Shown piece by piece: positions 20,291-29,613 of a DNA stretch of 64,000 nucleotides. Origin of the DNA: Saprospiraceae bacterium (GTDB lineage Bacteria > Bacteroidota > Bacteroidia > Chitinophagales > Saprospiraceae); the NCBI GenBank assembly GCA_022842725.1, contig JALHOZ010000017.1, forward strand, positions 32,569-96,568, read 5' to 3'. The position numbers and the translations under genes were made by a program. The notes under the pieces are model-generated. The model did not search any database and was not told the origin of the DNA. It saw nothing but the letters and a program-made list of their open reading frames with translations. Positions within the stretch are counted from its first letter, which is position 1; every line of letters begins with the position of its first letter.

Positions 20291-20400
20291 AAGGTATTTT
20301 CCACCAGTAGGGTAACTAATAATTGAAGCTGTAAATGTTAATTATGTAATTTTTAAGTACACGCTTAATTTTTTTATATTTTTGTAAAAAGATTCTGATT

Positions 20401-21030
20401 ATGCCAAAAATAAAAGAATACAAACACTCCGAAAAAAAAGAAAATGAATTGAATGAACCGGTGTTTGACTATACACAAAGTTATACATACGGTGATTACC
20501 TGAAGTTTGATATCGAAGAAATGGTCGAGGTTATACGGGGTAAAATATTCAGGATGAGTCCGGCTCCAAGGGTCAAACATCAAATGATCAGTGGTAATCT
20601 ATATTTTAAGCTAATGCAAAAACTTAAAAATACTACTTGTTATGTTTTTTATGCACCAACAGACATCGTTCTGCCTGTAGAAAACAAAAAAAGAAACAAA
20701 TCAACTACGGTTGTTCAACCAGATATATGCGTCATTTGCGATCCAAAAATCATTGAAGAAAAAGCCATATTCGGAGTTCCGGATTTTATCATTGAAATCG
20801 TAGCAGGAAAAGATGTCAAAAAAGACACCCAAATCAAGTTTGACCTGTATCAGGAAGCCGGCGTCGGAGAATATTGGATTGTCCTGGCAGATATAAAACT
20901 GGTGGAAGTTTATATCCTTGAAAATGGCAAATACCAAAGGTTGAATGCATTTTCAGAAGACGACATCGTGCCGGTCAAAACCATTCCGGGATTGGAAATC
21001 AGTATAGAAGAAATTTTTGAAGGTGTGTGA
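20401..21030 (+). CDS. Uma2-family (DUF820) PD-(D/E)XK-fold protein, array copy 1
   Basis: RGKIFRMSPAPRVKHQ, VVQPDICVICDP, GVPDFIIEIVAGKD, KFDLYQEAGVGEYWIVLADIK match the Uma2 pattern. Confidence 0.9.
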   Translation: MPKIKEYKHSEKKENELNEPVFDYTQSYTYGDYLKFDIEEMVEVIRGKIFRMSPAPRVKHQMISGNLYFKLMQKLKNTTCYVFYAPTDIVLPVENKKRNKSTTVVQPDICVICDPKIIEEKAIFGVPDFIIEIVAGKDVKKDTQIKFDLYQEAGVGEYWIVLADIKLVEVYILENGKYQRLNAFSEDDIVPVKTIPGLEISIEEIFEGV

Positions 21031-21105
21031 TGTTTACCATCGACACAAAATCTCTGCATATTTTTCTATTTGAAAAGCATTATATTTGTAGAAAAAAACG
21101 GAAAG

Positions 21106-21735
21106 ATGGCAAAAACAAAAGAGTATGACCAATCTGTAGTCAATGAACCGGAAGCAAATGAACCTGCATTTGACTATTCCCAAAGTTATACCTACGGAGA
21201 CTATTTGAAGTTTGAAATCGAAGAGATGGTGGAGATCATCCGTGGAAAGATATTCAGGATGAGTCCTGCTCCAAAGGTCAAACATCAAAGGATCAGCAGA
21301 AATCTTTTTTTTCTGGTTCATTCAATTCTTAGAGAAAAAAGTTGTGAGGTTTTTTGTTCTCCTACAGACATCGTTCTGCCAATTGAAAATAAAAAAAGAA
21401 ACAAATCAACAACGGTTGTTCAACCTGATATTTGTGTCATTTGTGACCCAAAAATCATCGAAGAAAAAGCCATATTTGGAGTTCCGGATTTTATTATCGA
21501 AATCGTAGCCGGAAAAGATATCAAAAAAGACACCCAAATTAAGTTTGACATTTATCAGGAAGCCGGTGTCGGAGAATATTGGATTGTATTGGCGGACATA
21601 AAACTGGTGGAAGTTTATATCCTTGAAAATGGCAAATACCAAAGAATGAATGCATTTTCAGAAGACGACATCGTGCCGGTCAAAACCATTCCGGGATTGG
21701 AAATCAGTATAGAAGAAATTTTTGAAGGTGTGTGA
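21106..21735 (+). CDS. Uma2-family (DUF820) protein, array copy 2
   Basis: ATG at 21106 (MAKTKEYDQSVVNEP...) aligns with the other copies; the ORF-track start at 21070 reads through the leader. Confidence 0.88.
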   Translation: MAKTKEYDQSVVNEPEANEPAFDYSQSYTYGDYLKFEIEEMVEIIRGKIFRMSPAPKVKHQRISRNLFFLVHSILREKSCEVFCSPTDIVLPIENKKRNKSTTVVQPDICVICDPKIIEEKAIFGVPDFIIEIVAGKDIKKDTQIKFDIYQEAGVGEYWIVLADIKLVEVYILENGKYQRMNAFSEDDIVPVKTIPGLEISIEEIFEGV

Positions 21736-21810
21736 TGTTTACCATCGACACAAAATCTCTGCATATTTTTCTATTTGAAAAGCATTATATTTGTAGAAAA
21801 AAACGGAAAG

Positions 21811-22440
21811 ATGGCAAAAACAAAAGAGTATGACCAATCTGTAGTCAATGAACCGGAAGCAAATGAACCTGCATTTGACTATTCCCAAAGTTATACCTAC
21901 GGAGACTATTTGAAGTTTGAAATCGAAGAGATGGTGGAGATCATCCGTGGAAAGATATTCAGGATGAGTCCTGCTCCAAAGGTCAAACATCAAAGGATCA
22001 GCAGAAATCTTTTTTTTCTGGTTCATTCAATTCTTAGAGAAAAAAGTTGTGAGGTTTTTTGTTCTCCTACAGACATCGTTCTGCCAATTGAAAATAAAAA
22101 AAGAAACAAATCAACAACGGTTGTTCAACCTGATATTTGTGTCATTTGTGACCCAAAAATCATCGAAGAAAAAGCCATATTTGGAGTTCCGGATTTTATC
22201 ATTGAAATCGTAGCAGGAAAAGATGTCAAAAAAGACACCCAAATCAAGTTTGACCTGTATCAGGAAGCCGGTGTCGCAGAATATTGGATTGTCCTGGCAG
22301 ACATAAAACTGGTGGAAGTTTATATCCTTGAAAATGACAAATACCAAAGATTGAATGCATTTTCAGAAGACGACATCGTGCCGGTCAAAACCATTCCGGG
22401 ATTGGAAATCAGTATAGAAGAAATTTTTGAAGGTGTCTGA
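21811..22440 (+). CDS. Uma2-family (DUF820) protein, array copy 3
   Basis: First part identical to copy 2 at the DNA level; ATG at 21811. Confidence 0.88.
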   Translation: MAKTKEYDQSVVNEPEANEPAFDYSQSYTYGDYLKFEIEEMVEIIRGKIFRMSPAPKVKHQRISRNLFFLVHSILREKSCEVFCSPTDIVLPIENKKRNKSTTVVQPDICVICDPKIIEEKAIFGVPDFIIEIVAGKDVKKDTQIKFDLYQEAGVAEYWIVLADIKLVEVYILENDKYQRLNAFSEDDIVPVKTIPGLEISIEEIFEGV

Positions 22441-22516
22441 TGTTTACCATCGACACAAAATCTCTGCATATTTTTTTATTTGAAAAACATTATATTTGTA
22501 GTAAAAAAACGGAAAG

Positions 22517-23146
22517 ATGGCAAAAACAAAAGAATACGACCAGACTGTAGCCAAAGAAATGGAAGCAAATGAACCGGTTTTTGACTATTCTCAAAGTTAT
22601 ACCTACGGAGACTATCTGAAGTTTGACATAGAAGAGATGGTGGAGATCATCCGCGGAAAGATATTCAGGATGAGTCCTGCTCCAAGGGTCAAACATCAAA
22701 TGATCAGTTTACAATTAGCAACCAAAATATTTCAACATTTAAAAGGAAAAAGTTGTAAGGTTTTTAGTGCGCCAACAGACATCGTTCTGCCTGTAGAAAA
22801 CAAAAAAAGAAACAAATCAACAACGGTTGTTCAACCTGATATTTGTGTTATTTGTGACCCAAAAATCATCGAAGAAAAAGCCATATTTGGAGTTCCTGAT
22901 TTTATCATTGAAATCGTAGCCGGAAAAGATGTCAAAAAAGACACCCAAATCAAGTTTGACCTGTATCAGGAAGCCAGTGTCGGAGAATATTGGATTGTCC
23001 TGGCAGACATAAAACTGGTGGAAGTTTATATCCTTGAAAATGACAAATACCAAAGGTTGAATGCATTTTCAGAAGACGACATCGTGCCTGTCAAAACCAT
23101 TCCGGGATTGGAAATCAGTATAGAAGAAATTTTTGAAGGTGTCTGA
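22517..23146 (+). CDS. Uma2-family (DUF820) protein, array copy 4
   Basis: Same scaffold, distinct segment LQLATKIFQHLKGKSCKVFSA. Confidence 0.9.
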   Translation: MAKTKEYDQTVAKEMEANEPVFDYSQSYTYGDYLKFDIEEMVEIIRGKIFRMSPAPRVKHQMISLQLATKIFQHLKGKSCKVFSAPTDIVLPVENKKRNKSTTVVQPDICVICDPKIIEEKAIFGVPDFIIEIVAGKDVKKDTQIKFDLYQEASVGEYWIVLADIKLVEVYILENDKYQRLNAFSEDDIVPVKTIPGLEISIEEIFEGV

Positions 23147-23222
23147 TGTTTACCATCGACACAAAATCTCTGCATATTTTTTTATTTGAAAAGCATTATA
23201 TTTGTAGTAAAAAAACGGAAAG

Positions 23223-23852
23223 ATGGCAAAAACAAAAGAATACGACCAGACTGTAGCCAAAGAAATGGAAGCAAATGAACCGGTTTTTGACTATTCTCAA
23301 AGTTATACCTACGGAGACTATCTGAAGTTTGACATAGAAGAGATGGTGGAGATCATCCGCGGAAAGATATTCAGGATGAGTCCTGCCCCAAGGGTCAAAC
23401 ATCAAAGGATCAGTTTGCAATTAGCAACCAAAATATTTCATCATTTAAAAGGAAAAAGTTGTGAGGTTTTTAGTGCACCAACAGACATCGTTCTGCCTGT
23501 AGAAAACAAAAAAAGAAACAAATCAACTACGGTTGTTCAACCAGATATATGCGTCATTTGCGATCCAAAAATCATTGAAGAAAAAGCCATATTCGGAGTT
23601 CCGGATTTTATCATTGAAATCGTAGCAGGAAAAGATGTCAAAAAAGACACCCAAATCAAGTTTGACCTGTATCAGGAAGCCGGCGTCGGAGAATATTGGA
23701 TTGTCCTGGCAGATATAAAACTGGTGGAAGTTTATATCCTTGAAAATGGCAAATACCAAAGGTTGAATGCATTTTCAGAAGACGATATCGTGCCGGTCAA
23801 AACCATTTCGGGATTGGAAATCAGTATTGAAGAAATTTTTGAAGGGGTTTGA
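23223..23852 (+). CDS. Uma2-family (DUF820) protein, array copy 5
   Basis: 5' half like copy 4, 3' half like copy 1. Confidence 0.9.
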   Translation: MAKTKEYDQTVAKEMEANEPVFDYSQSYTYGDYLKFDIEEMVEIIRGKIFRMSPAPRVKHQRISLQLATKIFHHLKGKSCEVFSAPTDIVLPVENKKRNKSTTVVQPDICVICDPKIIEEKAIFGVPDFIIEIVAGKDVKKDTQIKFDLYQEAGVGEYWIVLADIKLVEVYILENGKYQRLNAFSEDDIVPVKTISGLEISIEEIFEGV

Positions 23853-23868
23853 TGTTTTACAAAAAGAA

Positions 23869-24300
23869 TCAACTGTCTTCATTTTCTTCTAATTCGGCCA
23901 AGGCATATAATAATCGGTTGTGCGCTCCATCCTGTGATCCAAAAACAGAATGAGTCAGATCCCCGTTTTTGTCAAATAATAACCAATGCGGAGTGCCTTC
24001 AGCCTCAAATGACATAAAGTTTTTAGCATTTTTGTCAAAATATATGGGAAAGGGTGGTTTTTGGTCTGTAAAAATAGCCAATATTTCTTCTTTAGAGCAT
24101 GTCATGCTTTTAAATTCAACATGAACCACGACAAGTTGAACTTTTGGGTTTTGTTTGGATAATTCATACGCTAATGGCAGTGCCCTTCCGGTACATCCAA
24201 GGCATGAAGTATGGTAAAAAATGACCAAAATCGGTTTACCTGAGTAAGTTTGTAAAGGATCAAAATGGTCACCTTCAAATGTTTCTAAAGGAAATTCCAA
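23869..24300 (-). CDS. Thioredoxin/redoxin-like protein (no ATG start; possible N-terminal frameshift)
   Basis: GKPILVIFYHTSCLGCTGRALPLAYELS (CxxC), thioredoxin-fold pattern; begins at TTG with in-frame stops just upstream. Confidence 0.7.
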   Translation of the reverse strand: MEFPLETFEGDHFDPLQTYSGKPILVIFYHTSCLGCTGRALPLAYELSKQNPKVQLVVVHVEFKSMTCSKEEILAIFTDQKPPFPIYFDKNAKNFMSFEAEGTPHWLLFDKNGDLTHSVFGSQDGAHNRLLYALAELEENEDS

Positions 24301-24345
24301 TGGGCTGAATATTTAGGATAATTAAAAGGAATATAAAGCTCTTTT

Positions 24346-26511
24346 TTACTCTTCGTTTAATACAAATTTTTGTAGTTCGGGCATTGTTTTGGACATGTAG
24401 CCATATAATTCTCTGGCTAAAGGTTTGCCTTTGTAATAGGGAATCATGGCTGCATTGACATTGTATTGCTGTTGGAGGATTTTTTTAGTTTTTAAGGCTT
24501 CATCATATGCAGCAAACTGACCAAGCAGATAGTGATTTGTAGGTTGATTTTGGGTTTTTTCGATAAATATTTCCTTGTAATGATTTAACAGCTCACTTCT
24601 GAACATTTGTTGTGTTTGAGCAATCAATAATCTGAAAACCAAAGTATCTTCTGCTTTCCGGAATAATTCGTACCTTTCGTCAAGATACACTCCGGATAGA
24701 TTGGTCCTTTCTTCAGTCACATTGATATCAGCGGAGATACTGATGAGTGAAAAATCGATTCTTTTATTGTTTTTTTCAGCTACATTGGACGCGATACCAT
24801 TGATAAATGGCTGCGATATCGGAAAAGAAGAACCACAGGCTTTTAGTACGATTCGGTAGGGATCCACACCTTTTTGAATCAAAAAACCGGATATGGTTTC
24901 TGCTTTTTTCAGGGTAAGATACAACTCCATGTCCCGATTAGATTCCACATTGCTGTGCGCATAAATGGTAAGTCTGGTGTCCGGATAAATCAGTAAGTTT
25001 TCAGAAAGTTTGGACAACAACCCGATATTTTGAGCTGATAACAGATCATCATTGGTGACATAATACAATGAAGGTAGTCTGAGCAATTTTTTTTGTATTT
25101 TATTATCGGAAATATCTCCGGCCACAATGGACTTTGTTTGAACAGAATCGAGAAAAGACGGCTGATCGACAAATAATAATTGTTCTATTTTTTGTTCTTT
25201 AAAATAAGTAATATAAATATCAGAACCTCCGTAACCTCCTTCTTTATTACTGGTAAATACGGCACTCATTCCGTCTGCGGCTAAAAGAAAATGGTTTTCG
25301 TCCCAGGGAGAATTGACAGGTTTTCCCATGTTGACAGCCTCCTTCCATTTTTTGGTGTTGTTATGATATTCTGTCCAAAATATGTCGTATCCACCAAATC
25401 CATCTATCCGGTCTGAAGAAAAATAAAGTGTATTGCCGCCATTGGTTATAAACGGCGAAATCTCATCAAATGTCGTATTGACATCAGGGCCCAGATTTAC
25501 AGGATTTTGCCATTTTCCGCCTGTGAATTTACTATAATACAAATCATAACCTCCATATCCGGGCAAGTGGCGGGAAGCAAAAAACAGCAGGCTGTCATTA
25601 AATATAAATACGTCTTTATCACCGAATTCTCCCTGGAGTGGCAGGGCAACTTTTACAGGAATTTTGTCATAAAGATATTCTGTAGAAAACGTATCTGAAT
25701 AATAATCATAAGAAACAAAATCCGAAGTCAGACCGTAATATAATATATTTCCTTCACTATTAAAATCGCCGATAAGATCGTGTTTCGGGGTATTTAACAA
25801 AGGCAGAAAGGTAGTGGGTTCGGACCAGTTGCCTTCTATAAAATCACTGTAATACATGTCGGCATAATATTGGCCTTCTTCATCGTCTACCAATCCTTTT
25901 TGATTTCTTTTACCTCCGGTACTCCCTTTTTTGTTGGAAGAATAATACAATCTGTCCTGAAAATTCGGGCTGTATACCGGCCGCCATTCATTTTCTGATG
26001 AGTTGACGATCGATCCCGCGTTTTCTACAAAAGCATCCAGATTTTTTCGGGCTATTTGTTGTGCTTTACCACATCTTCTTACTTCAAGGATTATTTTTTG
26101 GTAATCTTCCTGAGTGCTTTTTGATAAACTCAGATATTTTTTCAAATATTTGGAAGCATCTTCATATTGTTCTTTTTTTATAAAACAAAGACCTGAATAT
26201 TTCCATAATAAAGCATCTCCTGTGTAAAAACTTTCATGCAATTTGAGGTCAGTAAGGCAATTGTCTATCTGATCTGTATGATAATAACATATGGCCCTTA
26301 GCAAAAGATGATCAGGGTTTTTTGCTGTTTTATCATTGTTGTTTAAAACGTTCAGGGCTTTACCATATGAACCTTCTTTCATCCATTTTTTAACCTGTGT
26401 TATGTTCTGAGCATAAACATTTGTCTGACTTGACAAACCTAAAAAAATCAGCGTAATCAATGTAATACATCTGATTTTTCTAAGATATTTATACAAGTCC
26501 CTGAAATTCAT
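24346..26511 (-). CDS. OmpA-family protein with TPR-like and PD40/WD40-like repeats
   Basis: ISPFITNGGNTLYFSSDRIDGFGGYDIFWTE PD40-like repeats; C-term LTIYAHSNVESNRDMELYLTLKKAETISGFLIQKGVDPYRI OmpA-like. Start at MNFRDLYK more likely than 26559. Confidence 0.82.
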   Translation of the reverse strand: MNFRDLYKYLRKIRCITLITLIFLGLSSQTNVYAQNITQVKKWMKEGSYGKALNVLNNNDKTAKNPDHLLLRAICYYHTDQIDNCLTDLKLHESFYTGDALLWKYSGLCFIKKEQYEDASKYLKKYLSLSKSTQEDYQKIILEVRRCGKAQQIARKNLDAFVENAGSIVNSSENEWRPVYSPNFQDRLYYSSNKKGSTGGKRNQKGLVDDEEGQYYADMYYSDFIEGNWSEPTTFLPLLNTPKHDLIGDFNSEGNILYYGLTSDFVSYDYYSDTFSTEYLYDKIPVKVALPLQGEFGDKDVFIFNDSLLFFASRHLPGYGGYDLYYSKFTGGKWQNPVNLGPDVNTTFDEISPFITNGGNTLYFSSDRIDGFGGYDIFWTEYHNNTKKWKEAVNMGKPVNSPWDENHFLLAADGMSAVFTSNKEGGYGGSDIYITYFKEQKIEQLLFVDQPSFLDSVQTKSIVAGDISDNKIQKKLLRLPSLYYVTNDDLLSAQNIGLLSKLSENLLIYPDTRLTIYAHSNVESNRDMELYLTLKKAETISGFLIQKGVDPYRIVLKACGSSFPISQPFINGIASNVAEKNNKRIDFSLISISADINVTEERTNLSGVYLDERYELFRKAEDTLVFRLLIAQTQQMFRSELLNHYKEIFIEKTQNQPTNHYLLGQFAAYDEALKTKKILQQQYNVNAAMIPYYKGKPLARELYGYMSKTMPELQKFVLNEE

Positions 26512-26515
26512 GGTG

Positions 26516-27853
26516 CTAAATGCTTTGATGAGCATCAAAATTTTCAAGATTGTCCGCAATTCTGCGTAGGAAAGATCCGCCTAAAGAACCATCCACAACC
26601 CGGTGATCATAAGAAAGGGATAAAAACATCATTTGTCGTATAGCGATCACATCACCGTATTCAGTTTCAATGACGGCAGGTTTTTTCTTTATCGAACCGG
26701 TAGCCAGAATAGCTACCTGAGGCTGATTGATGATAGGTGTGCCCATAACATTACCGAAAGTTCCTACGTTGGTGACTGTAAAAGTACCATCTTTGATTTC
26801 TTCCGGTTTAAGTTTGTTTTGTCTTGCTCTGGCTGCCAGGTCATTTACCATTTTTGTCAGACCAATAAGATTCAGGTGATCTGCGTTTTTGATAACAGGT
26901 ACGATGAGGTTGCCGCTTGGCAATGCAGCTGCCATACCTATATTGATGTCTTTTTTTCTGATGATTTTGTATCCGTCAAGAGAAATATTGATCATTGGAA
27001 AATCTTTGATTGCTTTGACGACTGCATCAATAAATAATGGCGTAAAGGTTATGTTTTCGCCATATTTTTCCATAAACTTTTTTTTGTTTCTTTCTCTCCA
27101 CTGAACCATGTTGGTGACATCTGCTTCGACAAAAGAGGTAACATGCGGAGAGGTGTGTTTGGACATGACCATGTGGTCGGAAATCAGTTTCCGCATTCTG
27201 TCCATCTCTATGATTTCGACATTACCGGAAGTATAGTCTGTCGTTGGAGCCGAAGATAGGGTGGTTTGCTGATTGTTTTGTGTTGACGCTACTGGCGTTG
27301 AAACCACAGGTTGTTGTGGCATTTGTGGTGCCGGACCATTGGCTTTTGTTTTCAGATATTCAATCATGTCAGTTTTTGTTACCCTGCCCTGAGCACCGGA
27401 ACCTGCTATTCTGCTCAGTTCTTCAGCAGAAATGCCCTCTTGTTTTGCCATGCTTTTGACAAGCGGTGAATAAAACCTGTCATCATCTGTTTTAGAAGTT
27501 TCTGTCGGCGTTGCAGTGGCAGCAACCGGGACAACAACTTCAGGTGCAGCTGCCGGGGCATTTGGGGTAACCGGCTTTTCAGCAATAGCTGGTGAAGCAG
27601 CGATCTGACCTGCCTCAGTTTCGATAATGGCAATTACTTTTCCGATTTCTACCACAGCTTCTTCCGGAAAAAGAATTTCTACCATTGTTCCCGCAACCGG
27701 TGAAGGAATCTCTGAATCGACTTTGTCTGTTGCAATTTCCAATACAGTTTCATCCATTGCTATAGAATCACCGGGTTTTTTCGACCATTTCAGGATGGTT
27801 GCTTCCATGATACTCTCACCCATTTTGGGCATTATCAGCTCTACTCTCGCCAT
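26516..27853 (-). CDS. 2-oxo acid dehydrogenase E2 component (lipoyl acyltransferase)
   Basis: Lipoyl domain MARVELIMPKMGESIMEATILKW...EIATDKVDSEI; catalytic LSYDHRVVDGSLGGSFLRRI; ATG at 27853. Confidence 0.93.
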   Translation of the reverse strand: MARVELIMPKMGESIMEATILKWSKKPGDSIAMDETVLEIATDKVDSEIPSPVAGTMVEILFPEEAVVEIGKVIAIIETEAGQIAASPAIAEKPVTPNAPAAAPEVVVPVAATATPTETSKTDDDRFYSPLVKSMAKQEGISAEELSRIAGSGAQGRVTKTDMIEYLKTKANGPAPQMPQQPVVSTPVASTQNNQQTTLSSAPTTDYTSGNVEIIEMDRMRKLISDHMVMSKHTSPHVTSFVEADVTNMVQWRERNKKKFMEKYGENITFTPLFIDAVVKAIKDFPMINISLDGYKIIRKKDINIGMAAALPSGNLIVPVIKNADHLNLIGLTKMVNDLAARARQNKLKPEEIKDGTFTVTNVGTFGNVMGTPIINQPQVAILATGSIKKKPAVIETEYGDVIAIRQMMFLSLSYDHRVVDGSLGGSFLRRIADNLENFDAHQSI

Positions 27854-27991
27854 TTGTTTACAGGTTTTGAAGTGCAAAAGTAAGGAATTTACCATCACTT
27901 TGCCCTAAAAAATGTCACGAATTTATTTTCAGGCATCATAAAAAGACCTGTTCATAGTAAATTGCCGACTTTCAGAATAAAATTTTATTTT

Positions 27992-29248
27992 CTAATAATA
28001 TCGTAAAATAAATAGTCTTAACAGGTTAAGCGCAGCCTGTGTTGACAATAAAATATTTTGTTCCCGTTTTTTGCCCAGGTTTAGTTTTTTGGTTTCCGTG
28101 TGGTTTTTATTACCAACGGCAAGCCAGATTGTTCCCACCGGTTTTTCTTCACTTCCTCCTGTCGGACCGGCAATACCACTGATGGCTACGGCAATATCTG
28201 CACCTAAAATGTGCAGACCTCCACGTACCATTTCAACGACAGTTTGTTCGCTGACTGCACCATACGTTTCGAGTATTTGGCCGTTGACACCCACTATATT
28301 GTTTTTGATTTCATTGGTATAGGCGACAATACCTCCGGTAAAGTATGCGGAAGCTCCGGGAACAGAAGCAAGTCTTGCAGCAACATTTCCACCGGTACAA
28401 CTTTCGACCGTCCCGATTTTTAGTTGGTGATGTAAACACATTTGACCAAGTACTTTTTCCAGATTCGTGTCTCCTGTGCCGAAAATGCTGGTTCCCAAAA
28501 TATCTTCAAAAAGAGAAATATAATGGTCAAAAGCAGCACTCTGTTCGTCACTTTTTTGATCGCTGATCGCCGTCAGACGCACCCTGACCTGACCGAGACC
28601 CGGCAGATATGCTACAGAATAATTTGGGGGTAAAGTTGATATCACAGGTTGCAGTACATCTTCTATTTCAGTCTCTCCTTTACCGGCAATTAATAGTGTT
28701 TTTTGAATGATGTTTTTGTGAATCAGGGGCAAAATCACTTTTTCCAAAACAGATTCCTGAAAAATTGCTTTCATTTCATAAGGAACGCCGGGCATAGAAA
28801 TCAAAGTAAAACCATCTTTGCGGAACAACATACCGGGTGCTGTACCCATACTATTGTGGAGGATTTCGACACCTTCAGGTAGAAAACATTGTGTTTTATG
28901 AGATTCCGAAAGGCGTCTGTTGAGTTTTTGAAATATATGAACGATTCTTTCATATACTTCTTCATGAAAAACAAGGGGTACTCCTAAAAATTTTGCGATC
29001 GACCTGACAGTGATATCGTCTTTTGTCGGACCTAAACCACCTGTCATGAGGACCATGTCATGTGTTTGAGACAATGATTGCAGTGTGTCGACAATCTGGT
29101 CTTCATCATCTCCAATCGATATCACAGAATAAGGTGCAAGACCTGTTTCTGTCAACTTTTCTCCCAGCCACGCCGAATTGGTATCCACAATCTGGCCGAT
29201 AAGGATTTCATGTCCGATTGTGACAATGGAAATTTTGTAATTATTCAT
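27992..29248 (-). CDS. cinA: CinA family competence/damage-inducible protein
   Basis: IVTIGHEILIGQIVDTNSAWLGEKL, MTGGLGPTKDDITVRSIA, ESCTGGNVAARLASVPGASAYFTGGIVAYTNEIK, GIAGPTGGSEEKPVGTIWLAV. Confidence 0.95.
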   Translation of the reverse strand: MNNYKISIVTIGHEILIGQIVDTNSAWLGEKLTETGLAPYSVISIGDDEDQIVDTLQSLSQTHDMVLMTGGLGPTKDDITVRSIAKFLGVPLVFHEEVYERIVHIFQKLNRRLSESHKTQCFLPEGVEILHNSMGTAPGMLFRKDGFTLISMPGVPYEMKAIFQESVLEKVILPLIHKNIIQKTLLIAGKGETEIEDVLQPVISTLPPNYSVAYLPGLGQVRVRLTAISDQKSDEQSAAFDHYISLFEDILGTSIFGTGDTNLEKVLGQMCLHHQLKIGTVESCTGGNVAARLASVPGASAYFTGGIVAYTNEIKNNIVGVNGQILETYGAVSEQTVVEMVRGGLHILGADIAVAISGIAGPTGGSEEKPVGTIWLAVGNKNHTETKKLNLGKKREQNILLSTQAALNLLRLFILRYY

Positions 29249-29613
29249 ATTGTGACGAATTAAAGGTTTTCATTTTACTAAAAAATAATCAAACAGCATT
29301 TATAAAAAGAAATCTCAAGTATAACTTCCAACAGGTCATAAGGTTTGCGATTGCCACAAAGCTTGCCTGGAAAAATATGAAAGTTTGGTGGCAAAATTAA
29401 AAACTAACAAATTGAATTTGTGTGTAAGTTGTTGTATAACAGTTATATATATAATTATTTATTCATATGTGTCAATAGTTTTACAAATATTTAACATTGA
29501 AAAAACAGATCATTTATACCATTAGTCGTAATTTTGCACAAACATCAGATTCCGAATCCTACGGAAATCAATAAGGCATTTTATTGTAATTATTATCATT
29601 TAACTTATTTATC

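Larger units (their letters stand above)
20401..23852 (+). repeat. Five-unit tandem gene array, unit about 705-706 bp
   Basis: Start codons at 20401, 21106, 21811, 22517, 23223 (spacing 705, 705, 706, 706) with near-identical coding and intergenic sequence. Confidence 0.95.

Noticed and set aside
20701-23759. Conserved 78-aa minus-strand ORFs repeated in every Uma2 copy (20701-20937, 21406-21642, 22111-22347, 22817-23053, 23523-23759)
   Set aside because: They mirror the strongly conserved sense frame; their conservation follows from the near-identical Uma2 DNA and gives no independent evidence of coding.
20401-23852. Array interpreted as a transposon or integron cassette array
   Set aside because: No transposase, integrase, inverted repeats or attC-like sites; the units look like plain tandem gene duplicates.
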